Below, piece by piece: positions 26,483 through 37,974 of a stretch of DNA of 64,000 nucleotides. The translations under genes and the position numbers were made by a program. Source of the stretch: Lineus longissimus (taxonomy: Eukaryota; Nemertea; Pilidiophora; Heteronemertea; Lineidae); NCBI RefSeq assembly GCF_910592395.1, contig NC_088324.1:9512953-9576952 (forward strand), given 5' to 3'. Position 1 is the stretch's first letter, and the number at the start of each line of letters is the position of its first letter. Under the pieces are notes generated by a model that ran no database searches, had not been told where the DNA came from, and worked only from the letters and a program-made list of their open reading frames with translations.

Positions 26483-28511
26483 CGGACATTATTGGAATAG
26501 TAGCTGGATATGGCCAATGGTCAGACAGACAGCAGGAGGAGCTGGAATTACATTCTCAACTGAATGACGCATTCCATGTCAGTCATCAGTGTGAGCTCAT
26601 TTTCAGATGTATCGGGTGTGTCTGTCGCGCTTTCGAAACAAGAGCTGTGCGGTTTTCCTGATTCGACAGTCAGGCAATGATCCCAGAACGGCGCAATGTT
26701 GCCCGAACGAGCTATTTCGCCCTTCGCAACCGCCGATTCGACTATCGCCTGGTCTGGGATTTTGACCAAATTCTCGCTAACCAGTGTTATTTCTAAAAAA
26801 CTTTGCGCAAAAAGCGCATAACTGCGATGGCCCGACTGGTTAAGCGCACATTTGCCTAACTGGTTTAGCATAAGCATAAGTACCCAGACGCTCAAAACAT
26901 GGCTAGACTCGATTTGGTCTTAGTCGAGTGTTTAACACAGGGAAACATAAAAATGCCTCCGTCATTGGAAAAATATATCATTAGCAACTTTTCAATTTGT
27001 AAATATTTGTACATAGTTTTTTGGGCGTTTTGTCTGTAATTTTTGTCCATGTCATGAAGTTTCATCGTGTCTGTTTTGGCTTAGTATTCGTGACCTGACT
27101 GAAAAAGAGCCTTGTTCTTAAAAAGATATTCCGAGTCCCTCCGTCGGTCCTCCGCAAAAAAAGGTTTTTCCTGGGATCCCTAAATACGTATTTCCTATCA
27201 GCTGCGATGTTTGCTTTCGGATCTTGAAATCCGGGTAAGAAATACGGGGATGCTGTGGACAATTCGCAGGTGTGGGTGGAAGGGCTTAAAACTAGGATAT
27301 ATACGTGTAGCAAATATAAGCACGAGGTTGTAACCCATCAAATTTAAACTTCGACCATTGTGTCCCCGAAAAGTCCCAGATCCAATGCCAGCACGTAAAA
27401 TCAGAAGTGAATGGGGTATTTACAACAAGGGAGCGTCTTTTCGCCAAGACACGGTCGGGGAGACTGGGAACTCGGGAACAGAAGATGGTCGCATTTTACT
27501 TACATAGATGCGTAATGGACTTTCGGAATTTGATTCTCCGGGGTGATTGTGTTACCTCAGTGCCTATCGTTTCCTAACCGTGATTCAATAGATGTGTGGT
27601 CTTGTAATTTTGGAATAAAATCGGTTTTCATATGAAGTTCTAGAAGATATTCTTTCCTTTCCGTGTTATCCTATTGGAATAAAGGGTTAATGAAGAACCT
27701 ATAATAGGTGCATGACGGCAGCAGTTAACTAAAGGCAGAATTTATCTGGCCTATCATCCCATACATACATGTATCACATTAATCTACCAGGTCTTCCAAG
27801 TTTCTGTATGAAAATATAGCCCTGCAAGATGCACTTCGATCAACTGAGTGTAGTTTATAAATAGTACATATGTCGAATAAGGGTAGACAGTGCTGCAAAC
27901 AGCAGATCCGCAGGTACAGGACTTAGTGTAGAGCCTTTATTCATTTTCCTCATCCTTTTTTGGGTTCTGCGGTACTTATGTCTCAATTGACCATGTCCTA
28001 AAACCTATCCTCAAAGACAAGGTTTTTTTTCAATGGCACTACCGCAGCTCATACCAGCTCCTACCTATAGTCCCCCTTTAAAAAACTCTTTTCAAAACAC
28101 CGGGAAAACCCAGTCCGCAATTGTTCACCATTTGAACTGCGCACGTGCGTTTGTTTACAATTTCATTTCCCGCGAAATCTCACAGATCACATGACCTGCT
28201 ATAGGTGATTGGATACATCTATGGGCATCCACTTGGAAACAGGGCCTACAACACAAGCTACAACCAGACAACACGACTTCTCCCAACGCAGTAAGTATGT
28301 ATCGAGTGAAACGGCCCGATATTATTATTATCAGGATGCGGCTTAGGAGGATTTTAGATTACATTTATTTTAAAAAAAGGATGCAATCAATTCGACGTAC
28401 TGTGAGATGTGAGAGACCCCTATTGGCGAGTTTGTGTAACTTTATCTTGCCTGCCTCGCTGCTGCCTATATTGTCCCTTTAACCGGGGGGGGGGGGGCTA
28501 GCAGCCACCCA
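26483..28511. other. Pappalysin 3' flank, no gene recognised
   Basis: Contains the pappalysin 3' UTR. AATAAA hexamers on the + strand lie at 27614-27619 and 27678-27683; the used site cannot be told. A region around 26790-26880 repeats the word CTGGTT(T)AGC. A long G-run begins near 28486. No coding signal. Confidence 0.45.
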
Positions 28512-29125
28512 TACTCAGTGGTGAACTCAAGTTAATGTGATCTTCTGAGGGATGTGGATTCATACTGGTGATAAAGCATTGAATGGGTGATCATGTGAGG
28601 GATGCGGATTCATACTGGTGATAAACCATTCAATGCAATGGGAACTCAAGTTAATGTGGTTATGTGAGGGATGTGGATTCAAACTGGTGATAAAGCATTG
28701 AAAGGGGGATCATGTGAGGGATGTGGATTCATACTGGTGATAAACCATTCAATGTGAACTCAAGTTAATGTGATCATCTGAGGGATGTGGATTCATACTG
28801 GTGATAAACCATTCAATGAGGACTCAAGTTAATGTGGTCATCTGGGGGGGGGGGGGTGGATTCATACTGGTGATAAAGCATTGAATGGGTGATCATGTGA
28901 GGGATGTGGATTCATACCGGTGATAAACCATTCAATGAGAATTCAAGGGAATGTTGTCATCTGAGGGATGTGGATTCATACTGGAGATAAACCATTCAAT
29001 GAGATCGCAAATTATTTCAGTCATCCGAGGAATGATGGATTCATGCTAGAGTTCAACTATTCAATGTGAACTCTGGTTTATCTCCAATTTCAATTCATCC
29101 CTGAGATGATCACATTAACTTGAGT
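28512..29125. repeat. Minisatellite (~65 bp unit) closed by an inverted copy
   Basis: About eight imperfect units carry GAACTCAAGTTAATGTG, GAGGGATGTGGATTCATACTGG and TGATAAACCATTCAATG. From about 29060 to 29125 the same words appear in reverse orientation (CATCCCTGAGATGATCACATTAACTTGAG), so the array ends in a partial hairpin. This arrangement suggests tandem amplification inside a fold-back or MITE-like element. Confidence 0.8.
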
Positions 29126-30372
29126 TCCAATTAAAATAAATAAATCAGGTGTTTTGGTTTCACTCAAGTTAAGGTTACTTGTCGTTCTTTCTGTGCCTCT
29201 TGATTATATTATTTTCCTGCCTGAAAACTGGAGACCAATGAATGAGATTTGACTGAAATTTGATCCCTGAAAAAAATCACATATTGTCGCTCATTTCTGT
29301 CTCCTATTTCAGAGACCATTGATTTTATCCCTGACCATGATATTTTGCATTGCCCCCCCCCAAAAAAAAATTTCATAAATTTCTCGTAGTCATAACTTTA
29401 CCTCCAATCGAGAAAATCAAGTGAAAAGTAAGCAAACAAGTATTCTCTTTTTGTTTGGTTTTGCTCTTCTAGATTGTTCATGGTATTATTCATTCTGTGG
29501 AAATCATGAGTAGTAGTTTGCTTCTCCGGCCCTGCACACAAACAGATCTCCTCAGAATTGATATTATTAACAAAAGCTGTATCTTGTTGAAAACAAACAA
29601 ATCAAACCACAACCACATCATGACTTACTACTGGCTGTTAATCAAGTACATTTTTATTACTGCTAGTTTTAAAGTTGACTAAATCTTTTTTGACTGTTTA
29701 AGTTCTTGCAAAAAGAGGTTTGGCAATGAAAATTGAGAATGAATGGCTAGTATCTTTGAAATTTTCACCATTTTTTGCTATTTGTTTTTATTGCAAGAAA
29801 CTGTTTTAGGAAAAAACCCAATTATATATTAGAAAATATTCAACATTACAACCACAAACACTATTGTTTATAAACACCCTATACATTCCCACCCAAATCA
29901 AACTGGTCACTTAATATTTATTCCTTATGGCCAATCACAATACCAACTTGGATTAACCCATGGCCATCTGACACCTTTGTTTGATTGTTTGGAGCAACAA
30001 AAGACTATGCCAACCTTGAAAGAAGGTATGGGTGTGTTACATAAAACCACTACCTATCACATTTCATACCTTCCAATGCTTGCTTTGGCTTTGACTGTGC
30101 AGTGCAGGCTGAACATCCATTCCAGCAAGGAGCACATGGTTTTGCTCGAATTTTGACTTATTTCAACATCTGAAAAGCAAAATTACTTGTGTTTAGCACA
30201 AATCTTCTACAAGGTGGGTATCACCTTCTGTCAAACTGAATCTTGACGTTATTCGTGTTTTATTTTTGTAGGCCTAATGGATTTTTGAAGAGTGCAACTT
30301 GTCTTTGTATTTTCCCCTTGTATTTTTTGGCGGGAAAAATTAATTCTGTTGATTGAGCTCGTATGATCCAAT
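29126..30372. other. AT-rich intergenic sequence
   Basis: No gene recognised. Low-complexity T/A tracts, no tandem array, and only one short, unconvincing open frame (29497-29682, +). Confidence 0.4.
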
Positions 30373-31405
30373 ATGCAGGTATCATTCAATACAGAGAAAG
30401 ATTATCTCAGCCTCCAAGAATCTTTTGACTTCTTACACCAGACCGATCAAACACCACAAATTGTACAAGATCCTGTTTTTGGAGGGCCATGCAGTCCAGA
30501 GGTGACAATCCCCTGCGAAATGAATTTTACCTTAGGTGGATTTTGTTGGAAATAGCTGGAATTTCCAGCTCTTGGCTGGAATAAGCTGACACTTTGAATT
30601 TAGAGAGTTTCATCGAAAAGTTATAGCTGGCAAAAGCTGACAAAAACTGGAACTTTATCCATGGGGTGGAAATTCTTGGCATTTTCTGGAACTTTACTTT
30701 TCGTAAAAGTTCCAGCGCTGGAAATCTCTGTCACTTTACTATGAGATTGTCAGAGCTGGAATTAGCTGGAAATTTCAAATTCGATGTTTCTGACAATTGT
30801 TGGAAAAAGCTGGCATTATGCAAATTGCTATTATGTTATGCAATTCTATCATGTGGTCTTATCACCTGACCTATCCCATGATGCATTACACCTCAGACAG
30901 GAACTGGTAGGTTTGAATTTTCAAGTCAAACAAAGAAATCATGTGGGAGCTCTTCTTATTTCTTGATTTTTACCCCGAATTCGATATCAAGATATCCAAA
31001 GTTTACACAAATTGAATTGGAACACATAAGGATTCAAATGAATGCAAAAAGGGTAATCTGGACAGGCCTTGAGGTTGTTTTTTTAGCATATGATGAAGCC
31101 TGAATCAGTGTATGTGCTGTAAGCCTGTATTATTGTATGCATGATCGTAGACCCGGACGGTATCATAACTGTAAGATTTTGCATGGGAGATGTCCACAGC
31201 TCATGACTCATGTAAGTGATGGAGTCAATCAACAGTCGGCTTGCTCCATCATTCTTTTCAAGGTCGTGCAGTGATGTTATTTGGACATCCATTTTGGACG
31301 TCAGTCCCGTCTGTAACCCTGCCCTCCAGACATCAAAGTGACAGAGTGTGCTATGTGTGGTTAACATCATGTTGATGTCACGGTATCCAGTTAAAACGGC
31401 ACCTC

Positions 31406-31470
31406 TTTTTTATTTGGCTCACCTTGTGAGCCTATGCGATGATGTGGCGTCCATCGTCGGTGGCGGCCGT
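31406..31470. repeat. GGCTCACC-type repeat end
   Basis: TTTGGCTCACCTTGTGAGCCTA, a small hairpin, followed by GGCGTCCATCGTCGG. The motif matches, in opposite orientation, the repeat end near 38690-38757. It lies inside the larger inverted-repeat element at 30.5-32.9 kb, so it is probably a nested insertion or a shared terminus. Confidence 0.5.
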
Positions 31471-32025
31471 ATTGTTAGCGCGGCACGTTTCATAAAGTCT
31501 GGACTTAAAATTGGTATAGGCCCTACATATGTTCCATGGGCCCTGGGGCAATTCACACCAATCTGGTCAATCCATGATCCTCAAACTTACGAGCCTAATA
31601 TTACAATGTGAATACTTTGCACTATCTATATTATTAAACGAGAGGCAAAATTTTCCTGTCAGTGATTGTCAATGACGTCATCGTATCAACTGATCACAAT
31701 TAGCTATGATGTAAATGACGTGCTGTCTCCAGGATGGGCATTGAGCCCTGACGACGCCAGTCGGCATTGACGAGCACTCCAACCCAGGTCATGTGGCAAC
31801 TTAAACCATCTGCAATGGGGAAGTGTCCGCCTGGCAGAGGTGTCTGCAAGGAGCCTCAGTGAAGCAATAATCTTACGTTTTATATGATAGGGCCTCTTAT
31901 GCTCGTGTAAGTCCATGGTCAACACACACCAAGAATGATATTTACATTATAACAGTGTGACAAGATTGTGTCAGAAAACTAAGGGATTAGGTCAGTGGCA
32001 TATGCTCAAAACTTGATAATGCCAC

Positions 32026-32440
32026 AGCAATCATGTTTGCAAGTGACATAAATCACTTGTTTGCATAGATAATTTCAGGTGCCCGCAACAAGAACTGGTC
32101 ATCCTAGCAACCTCTGTTGGAAGCAAAATCAACCTGCAACCTTTAATCATATTTCTGTGTGACAGAAATTGCTTGTTTGCAGTTATAATTGCAGATGCCA
32201 TCAAAATTGAATTAGAATTGGAAATCGCACGGCCTGGGATCAAGCAAAATCAACATGCAATCATGTTTGCATGTGAAAAATTGCCTGTCTGTGGTGATAA
32301 TCGCAGGTGCGTGTGACAAGATTGCAATCAGCAAAGTCAAAACTAAGCGATTATTGGTTTTACTCCACGACAAGAGATCTTCTTGTTGCATATCACAACG
32401 ATTCTAATCATAGTCACTGTTGAGTGACAAAAAACGCCTG
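32026..32440. repeat. Degenerate tandem repeat, ~115-bp period
   Basis: Four diverged units begin near 32028, 32146, 32258 and 32405. Each has an AATCAT start, a GTGACA word, a GCCTGTTT/GCTTGTTTGCA core and a GATAAT(T/C)GCAGGTGC-like end. No coding signal. Confidence 0.55.
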
Positions 32441-33044
32441 TTTATTAGTGTGCAGTGCTCTGATCGATTCAAACGTAGAGCAGGTCACATACTCAATATT
32501 AAATTTCCAGCTAATGTCAACTAATGCCAGCTATTTCCAATAAATGACAGCCCTGACATTCCTCGTTGCATGCTGAATTTGTAATTTCCAGCTAATGTCA
32601 ACTAATGCCAGCTATTTCCAATAAATGACAGCCCTGACATTGGTAATCAGCTGGAAGGCCTGGGTCAAGATTTTTCCACCTAATTCCAGCTCTGGAAATT
32701 TAAAGGTTCCAGCTAATGCCAGGTTATGCCAGCTTTTTCCAGAGCTGGCATTTTCTGGCACTGCCATTTACCAAAATACCGCCAAACTCCAGCCCTGACA
32801 TTTTCTGGAATTTCCAGCTAATTCCAGCCTCCTGGCAAGGAAAAATAGTTTGGAATTAGGTGGAAATTGCCGGCTTTTGCCGACAATTTCCAGTCGAATT
32901 TCGCAGGGGATGTCTTCCGGGTAATACTTTGCTTTTACCATAGAGGCCCTTACACCATCCGGAGGGACTAACAGACAGACACCACTCGAATAGCTATTCT
33001 ACTATAAGTCACCTGAGCTAAAAATTAAAAAATAATCTCAACTT

Positions 33045-33215
33045 AAGGAATTTGGAACTTATACATTTGTGCCAATTTATCATTACAGATGACGCACGCC
33101 TTGTCCGCAATTGCAACAAAAGATTCTCACTAGTATGGCTTGCAAGGTGAAGGGTTACATGTAGGTATATAAGATTCTGACTTTCCGATTGGTTGAGTGG
33201 TGCCACTGTCAAATG
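33045..33215. repeat. Diverged duplication, copy A
   Basis: Shares CATTTGT, AATTTATCATTACAGATG, GTCCGCAATTGCAAC and TGCCACTGTCAAAT, in the same order, with 33750-33910. The shared segment includes an acceptor-like ATTACAG. In this copy the frame after the AG soon meets a stop. Confidence 0.6.
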
Positions 33216-33749
33216 ACAAAAGATATGAGAATTACGTGCTTTTGCGATAAAGAACAGGTCAGCAGAGTACAATTGAGTCACTAAATCAGGAGGCCATATT
33301 TGAAGCAGTGATGGCCATCTCATTGGTTGCTAGTTTTGGGTTGATCACGAGTTTTGCTCACGTGAATGTTTACATAAGTTCAAGGCCACAGCTGTTGTTC
33401 TGATGGTCCCATTGAATTTTACATACAAACTACTGGCTATTCTTACGACAGTCATATTCACTTTTGTCTCTTAATCCTTACCCTAACCCAGACCCTATAC
33501 CCTTCCTCCTTAAGCACTAACCCAAACCCAAACCCTTCCCTTACACCAATCTCAACTTCCTAATTCCAAAAATTGCATAAATCCTTGTTAAAACTAGTCG
33601 TAAGAATGGCAACTTTGTATAAAATAAAAGGAATAAAGTCTATCAATTCCATGAAGGAAACGTAATTCATGACTAAAAATGTATGTATTTCAACATCATA
33701 TTTAGGCAGTAATTTCACGACTAAAAACACTAGAATTGCTGTGATATTG
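33216..33749. other. No gene; CCCTAA-like words
   Basis: AT-rich sequence between the two duplicated segments. Around 33477-33535 degenerate CCCTAA-like words occur, too irregular to be called telomeric repeat. Confidence 0.35.
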
Positions 33750-33910
33750 CATTATGCATTTGTTCGAATTTATCATTACAGATGCCACCAACCTAGTCCG
33801 CAATTGCAACCGAAGATTTTTGGATGAACCGCATGATGATCGGATGAAGGGTATGCATCAAGCAACAACTTACCCAAATTGTTGATGGAGTTGCCACTGT
33901 CAAATTTTGT
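33750..33910. repeat. Diverged duplication, copy B
   Basis: Second copy of the 33045-33215 segment. From the acceptor-like AG (33780-33781) to a GTATGC donor-like site at 33851 it leaves a 69-nt open stretch (33782-33850), phase 1 at both ends. Whether it was ever an exon is unknown. Confidence 0.55.
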
Positions 33911-35300
33911 TTACCGTTGTTAGAATAAAATAGTAAAACAATGCTATTGATTGCCACAAGTGAAAAGTCAGTCCCCAAATGTGTCACTCTTAGTTACAGC
34001 AATCTGCCAGCAAGCTAAGGAATTAACTGACAATGCTAATGGCAGATTTGCCTGCATTCAGTGCTTCAGTTTCAAAGCAATATCACATGGTGAAAACTGA
34101 TAGAAGCCATGCACTGAAAGTTGGATATTGTAAGTACATGTATGACTAGTGAAAGATATAACAAACCAATAAGCAAGTCCGACACTTGTCATAGACCAAG
34201 CCTTATCAATGAGGTATATGAACTAATACTGAAATTTAAAAAATATCGCAAATCACATACAACTTTTATCCCAATTGCACGAACCTTTTCATGTGCACTT
34301 TCCTGAGAGATCAAGGAATTAAAACTACCTTGTCTATATTATAAAATGAGCAAATAAAGCCACTGCTACAATGTACACCAAGTTTTGAACATGTTATATA
34401 GATTGACAGTGACGCCTTCATCAGCAATTCATGCCAGTGGATTTTCAAAAGTCGTAATCACAGTATATGATGTGTGTGTGTGTGTGTGAGTTTGAGACGG
34501 GATTGGAAAAGGGTGCGGGAGGTGAGGGGGGGGGAGACTTTGGTGACCATTGTGAGAGAGTTGGAAGTGTGTCTGATCACTGACTTGCTCATTTTGTAGC
34601 TATTGTTGTTATTCTAGTTGTTAGAGTAGTTATCGTAGTTATCTAGCTATCGTAGTTATCTAGCTTAGTTGTTATTCTTTTGGTTCCTACTTATCATCTA
34701 TTTTAACCTATTCAGCTTTCAGTTGGTCCAGGCCAGGCCAGGTGACCAATGACGATGATAGATCGGGTTCGATTCAAGCTATACGCTTGGTGTATTTGGT
34801 TATCGTGACTGCGACTGAGTCTAACTCACGTCAATAGCGCGGTGGCTGGGTCCCAGGCATGCTTGCCACTTTGTTCCACGGTCCTCATCTATGTTTCGAC
34901 GGTGATGACACGGACTTAGGTTCAAAGTACGTGTTCCCCTTGAGTCATTGTGGTTGATTGATGGGGGCAATTAACGGTTGCGTGTCGCTAGTCATTCAAT
35001 TGGTCCCCTTGTTTTAGAGTGTTGGCGGGATAAGTCGTACGAATGTTAACAATAGTATGCAATAGCTGGCCAGCGATCCCCTACCTGATCTCGAGGGGGA
35101 TGGAATGACTGGGGTTTGAGGCCTGTTGTTAGCCTGCGGAATTTCGTCGGACGATATGTCAGGCGTGTCCGTGTGGAACTTGTGCTAAACCAGTTTAGTA
35201 CATATGACGAAGACATTGGGCTCTTTGGATAACAACAGGATTCTCAACCTCCTTGTGCCTCACAAAGCTAATAAAATACGCCCGCTGAAATCGACGGCGA
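33911..35300. other. No gene recognised
   Basis: Apart from the TG run, holds low-complexity GTAGTTATC/TAGCT words (34590-34680) and otherwise unique sequence. A B-box-like GGGTTCGATTCAA at about 34765 has no partner A-box. Confidence 0.35.
34471..34488. repeat. TG microsatellite
   Basis: Uninterrupted run of nine TG dinucleotides, followed by purine/G-rich sequence to about 34543. Confidence 0.95.
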
Positions 35301-36462
35301 TGAAGTAGGAGAGCCGGCCTCCAGCTTGTCAGCCGAGAAGACACTGGATGGACCCCAAGGATATGTTGCTGCCAATGTTGGAGCCATACAGGGTAAGCAT
35401 CACTCCTCAGTTACGTCTGGATTAAAAGAAACATTACAAAGATGCTGATTCTCATTGAAACTTGTAGTGTGGGCGTTAAAACATATTAAAACCGTCTATT
35501 GGCAGAGGGCAATTGCACACTAGCTTGTTCCTGTCTTGATTATCTTCTAATTACAACCAAGGGCAGGGACATTCATCTGAAAAAGGCATGTTACTACAGT
35601 ACCCGGCAAGAGTTACACTTTTCAAATCGAATTGCATGCGAATTAGGCCAAGTGTGGTGCGAAACTGGTGTAGCCAATTCGTATTCCGGAGAGTGCTCTC
35701 CGGAAAACAGTTTTAAATCTGTGTGAACACAGCGTGCAGTAGAAACACTCAGAAATTTGATAAACCCCTCAACAAAAAAAATGATTCTTTTTAGGCAGCC
35801 CAAGCCAACATTGTACAAGGGCCACAAGGTCCAGGGCCACAAGGACAAGGGACACAAGAACAAGGGACACAAGAATAAGGGACACATAAGACGATGTTGC
35901 AGTCTACTGGGTGAGCATCACTTAGTCCTGATTGATATCATATCTGCTCATGAAACAAACTTCAAAACTGTCCAACCAGCAGTTAAGGAGGGAAAAAAAA
36001 TCATATTTCATGTCTCCGAACCCGCAACGTGGTGGCCAAGTCATGAACTTTTATCCCCGAGTGAGACCACCTGACCAAGAATGCTCAAGTAACCGCCAAA
36101 TGGGCAACATGACCTCGATGATCTTGATTAGTTAGACAAATCATGAGTTACGTTTTATGAATAGCTAGTACAGTAGTAATATCAGACATAAGCATGGATA
36201 TGAAAATCCAAGGCAATTTAAACAAATGATATGCTCATCCCTATTTGGTGATCGTTGTTGGAAGAGGAAATCGTCAACACAAGCTGGAAATCAGTTGACA
36301 ATGTCTGTGATATTCATTTTTCAACGAGCCCCAATCAAAGCCAGTTTCAAGAGATTCATATTTTAACACATAATATCCACAATGTGATGCAAAAATTGAA
36401 AAATCCTGATGAAAAAAAAGGGTAAATCAGTGGAACATATTATGATGTCAATTTTAAACTAA

Positions 36463-37329
36463 CATTAATAGGCTCTAGGAAAATTCGTCCCCGGATAATT
36501 CGTCCCCGGAAAACTCGTCCCCGGAAAATTCGTCCCCGAGAAAATTCGTCCCTGGAAAATTCGTCCCCGAGGAAAATTCGTCCCCTGATAATTCGTCCCC
36601 GGAAAATTCGTCCCTGAGGAAAATTCGTCCCCGGAATATACGTCCCCGAGGATAATTCGTCCCCGGAAAATTTAACAAAAGTTGAAAGTTTCTGACATTA
36701 CTTTCTAGTAATATAAATAACTACTACCAACTCCTTTCGACTTTTCTCATTCAGTGTTATATCTCTATTTACTACCCTACTAGCTAGTTACCTACTCCAC
36801 TTTTTTCATAGTAGGTAGAGGTAGGCAGGCGAAATAAATTTTTTTTCTTCAAATAAGTATTTTTACTGGTCAGAATGAAAGAAAAGCTCTAAATTCTTCA
36901 ATAAAATATTTTGCCTGCCTACCTCTACCTACTATAAAAATAGTGGGGTAGGTAACTAGCCAGTAGGGTAGTAAAGAGAGATATTACACTGAATGAGAAA
37001 AATCGAAAGTAGTAGTTATTACTACAGTCCATTCGACAAGACTTAAGGGTCTTAGAAAGTAAAGTCAGAAACTTTTAACTTTGCAAAATTTTCTGGGGAC
37101 GAATTATTTTCGGGGACAAATTTTCCTAGGGGACGAATTATCCAGGGACCAATTTTTCTTGGGGACGAATTATCCGGGGACGAATTATCCTCGGGGACGA
37201 ATTATCCGGGGACGAATTTTCCTAGGGGACGAATTATCCTCGGGGACGAATTATCCGGGGACGAATTTGCGGGGACGAATTTTCCGGGGACGAATTATCC
37301 GGGGACGAATTTTCCTGTAACCCATTAAT
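36463..37329. mobile_element. Fold-back transposon with ~15-bp tandem-repeat arms
   Basis: A large palindrome. The left outer arm (about 36480-36670) is a dozen tandem units of AATTCGTCCCCGGAA, 15-17 bp each. The right outer arm (about 37092-37318) has about fourteen units of the complement, GGGGACGAATTATCC. Inside lie unique inverted arms of roughly 190 bp, with GAAAGTTTCTGAC at about 36685 and GTCAGAAACTTTTAAC at about 37065, and TAGGTAGAGGTAGGCAGGC at about 36813 against its complement near 36914. A loop of about 60 bp separates them. CATTAAT at 36463-36469 and 37323-37329 is a candidate target-site duplication. No coding capacity. The build resembles fold-back elements such as the TU family described from sea urchin, as recalled. 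Confidence 0.85.
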
Positions 37330-37974
37330 CATAATTGCATATTTTTGTAGGTGTCACAGAGAATGAGCGATTTCATCATTACCAAGGCCAGCCCGACTCG
37401 AGCGAAGTTGCAGAGATGAAAGTCGATCACTGTCTGAAGGAGGTTTGAAGGAGGATGCAAGCATTGGTAACTTTACTCTAGGCATATTTTTATTCAAAAT
37501 CCTCACTGACACTGTCACCAGATGCTTGCAGTGACATCGTGGTTATTGTTACATTATCAGTTAAAACCAAACAATAACTTTTACAGAGGTAGCCAACTTG
37601 AGGATTTGTTTGTAGAACAAAGTTGGTTTTAAAGCTGAAATTCCGATCTGAACATTGACGACCCAAGAATTAGGAGTCGATCAGAGAAAAATAAGAAAAA
37701 AAGGAGTAGAAATTGAAGGGTGTCATTGATGTCAACTTGTACTTAGGAATCATCCCAAATAGACTGAAGCCAAAAGATATTATTTCTTTTCTGTGAACCC
37801 TCTACCCCCTTATTATGACTAAAAACTGAAGACTCTGTCTTCAACAAATGAAATTGGCGAGGCATCATGAAGATTATGCCTGCCATTTTGGTCGGAATTG
37901 CCAAGAGGCATCTTTGTACAAGTTAAGATCTTGGTCACATAGTAAGAAAACGTGCCATGTTTGTTGAAATTTCC

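Larger units (their letters stand above)
30500..32913. mobile_element. Inverted-repeat element with TGGAA/TTCCA-rich ends
   Basis: The edges hold matching inverted words: ATCCCCTGCGAAATGAA near 30509 and TCGAATTTCGCAGGGGAT near 32894. Inside the left edge (30535-30810) the sequence is packed with AGCTGGAA words; inside the right edge (32500-32900) with the complementary TTCCAGCT. Within the right part a ~80-bp block (AATTTCCAGCTAATGTCAAC...) occurs twice, from about 32501 and 32581. No transposase frame was seen, so this reads as a non-autonomous DNA element of about 2.4 kb. No clear target-site duplication was found. Confidence 0.55.

Noticed and set aside
33477-33535. CCCTAA-like words suggesting interstitial telomere repeat
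   Set aside because: Irregular spacing and spelling, no run of two perfect units.
34755-34775. B-box-like GGGTTCGATTCAA
   Set aside because: No A-box or cloverleaf upstream; not a tRNA gene.
36475-37320. Repetitive G-R-I-F/G-D-E-L type frames in both arms of the fold-back element
   Set aside because: Translations of the ~15-bp unit; mirror frames in the two arms follow from the inversion.
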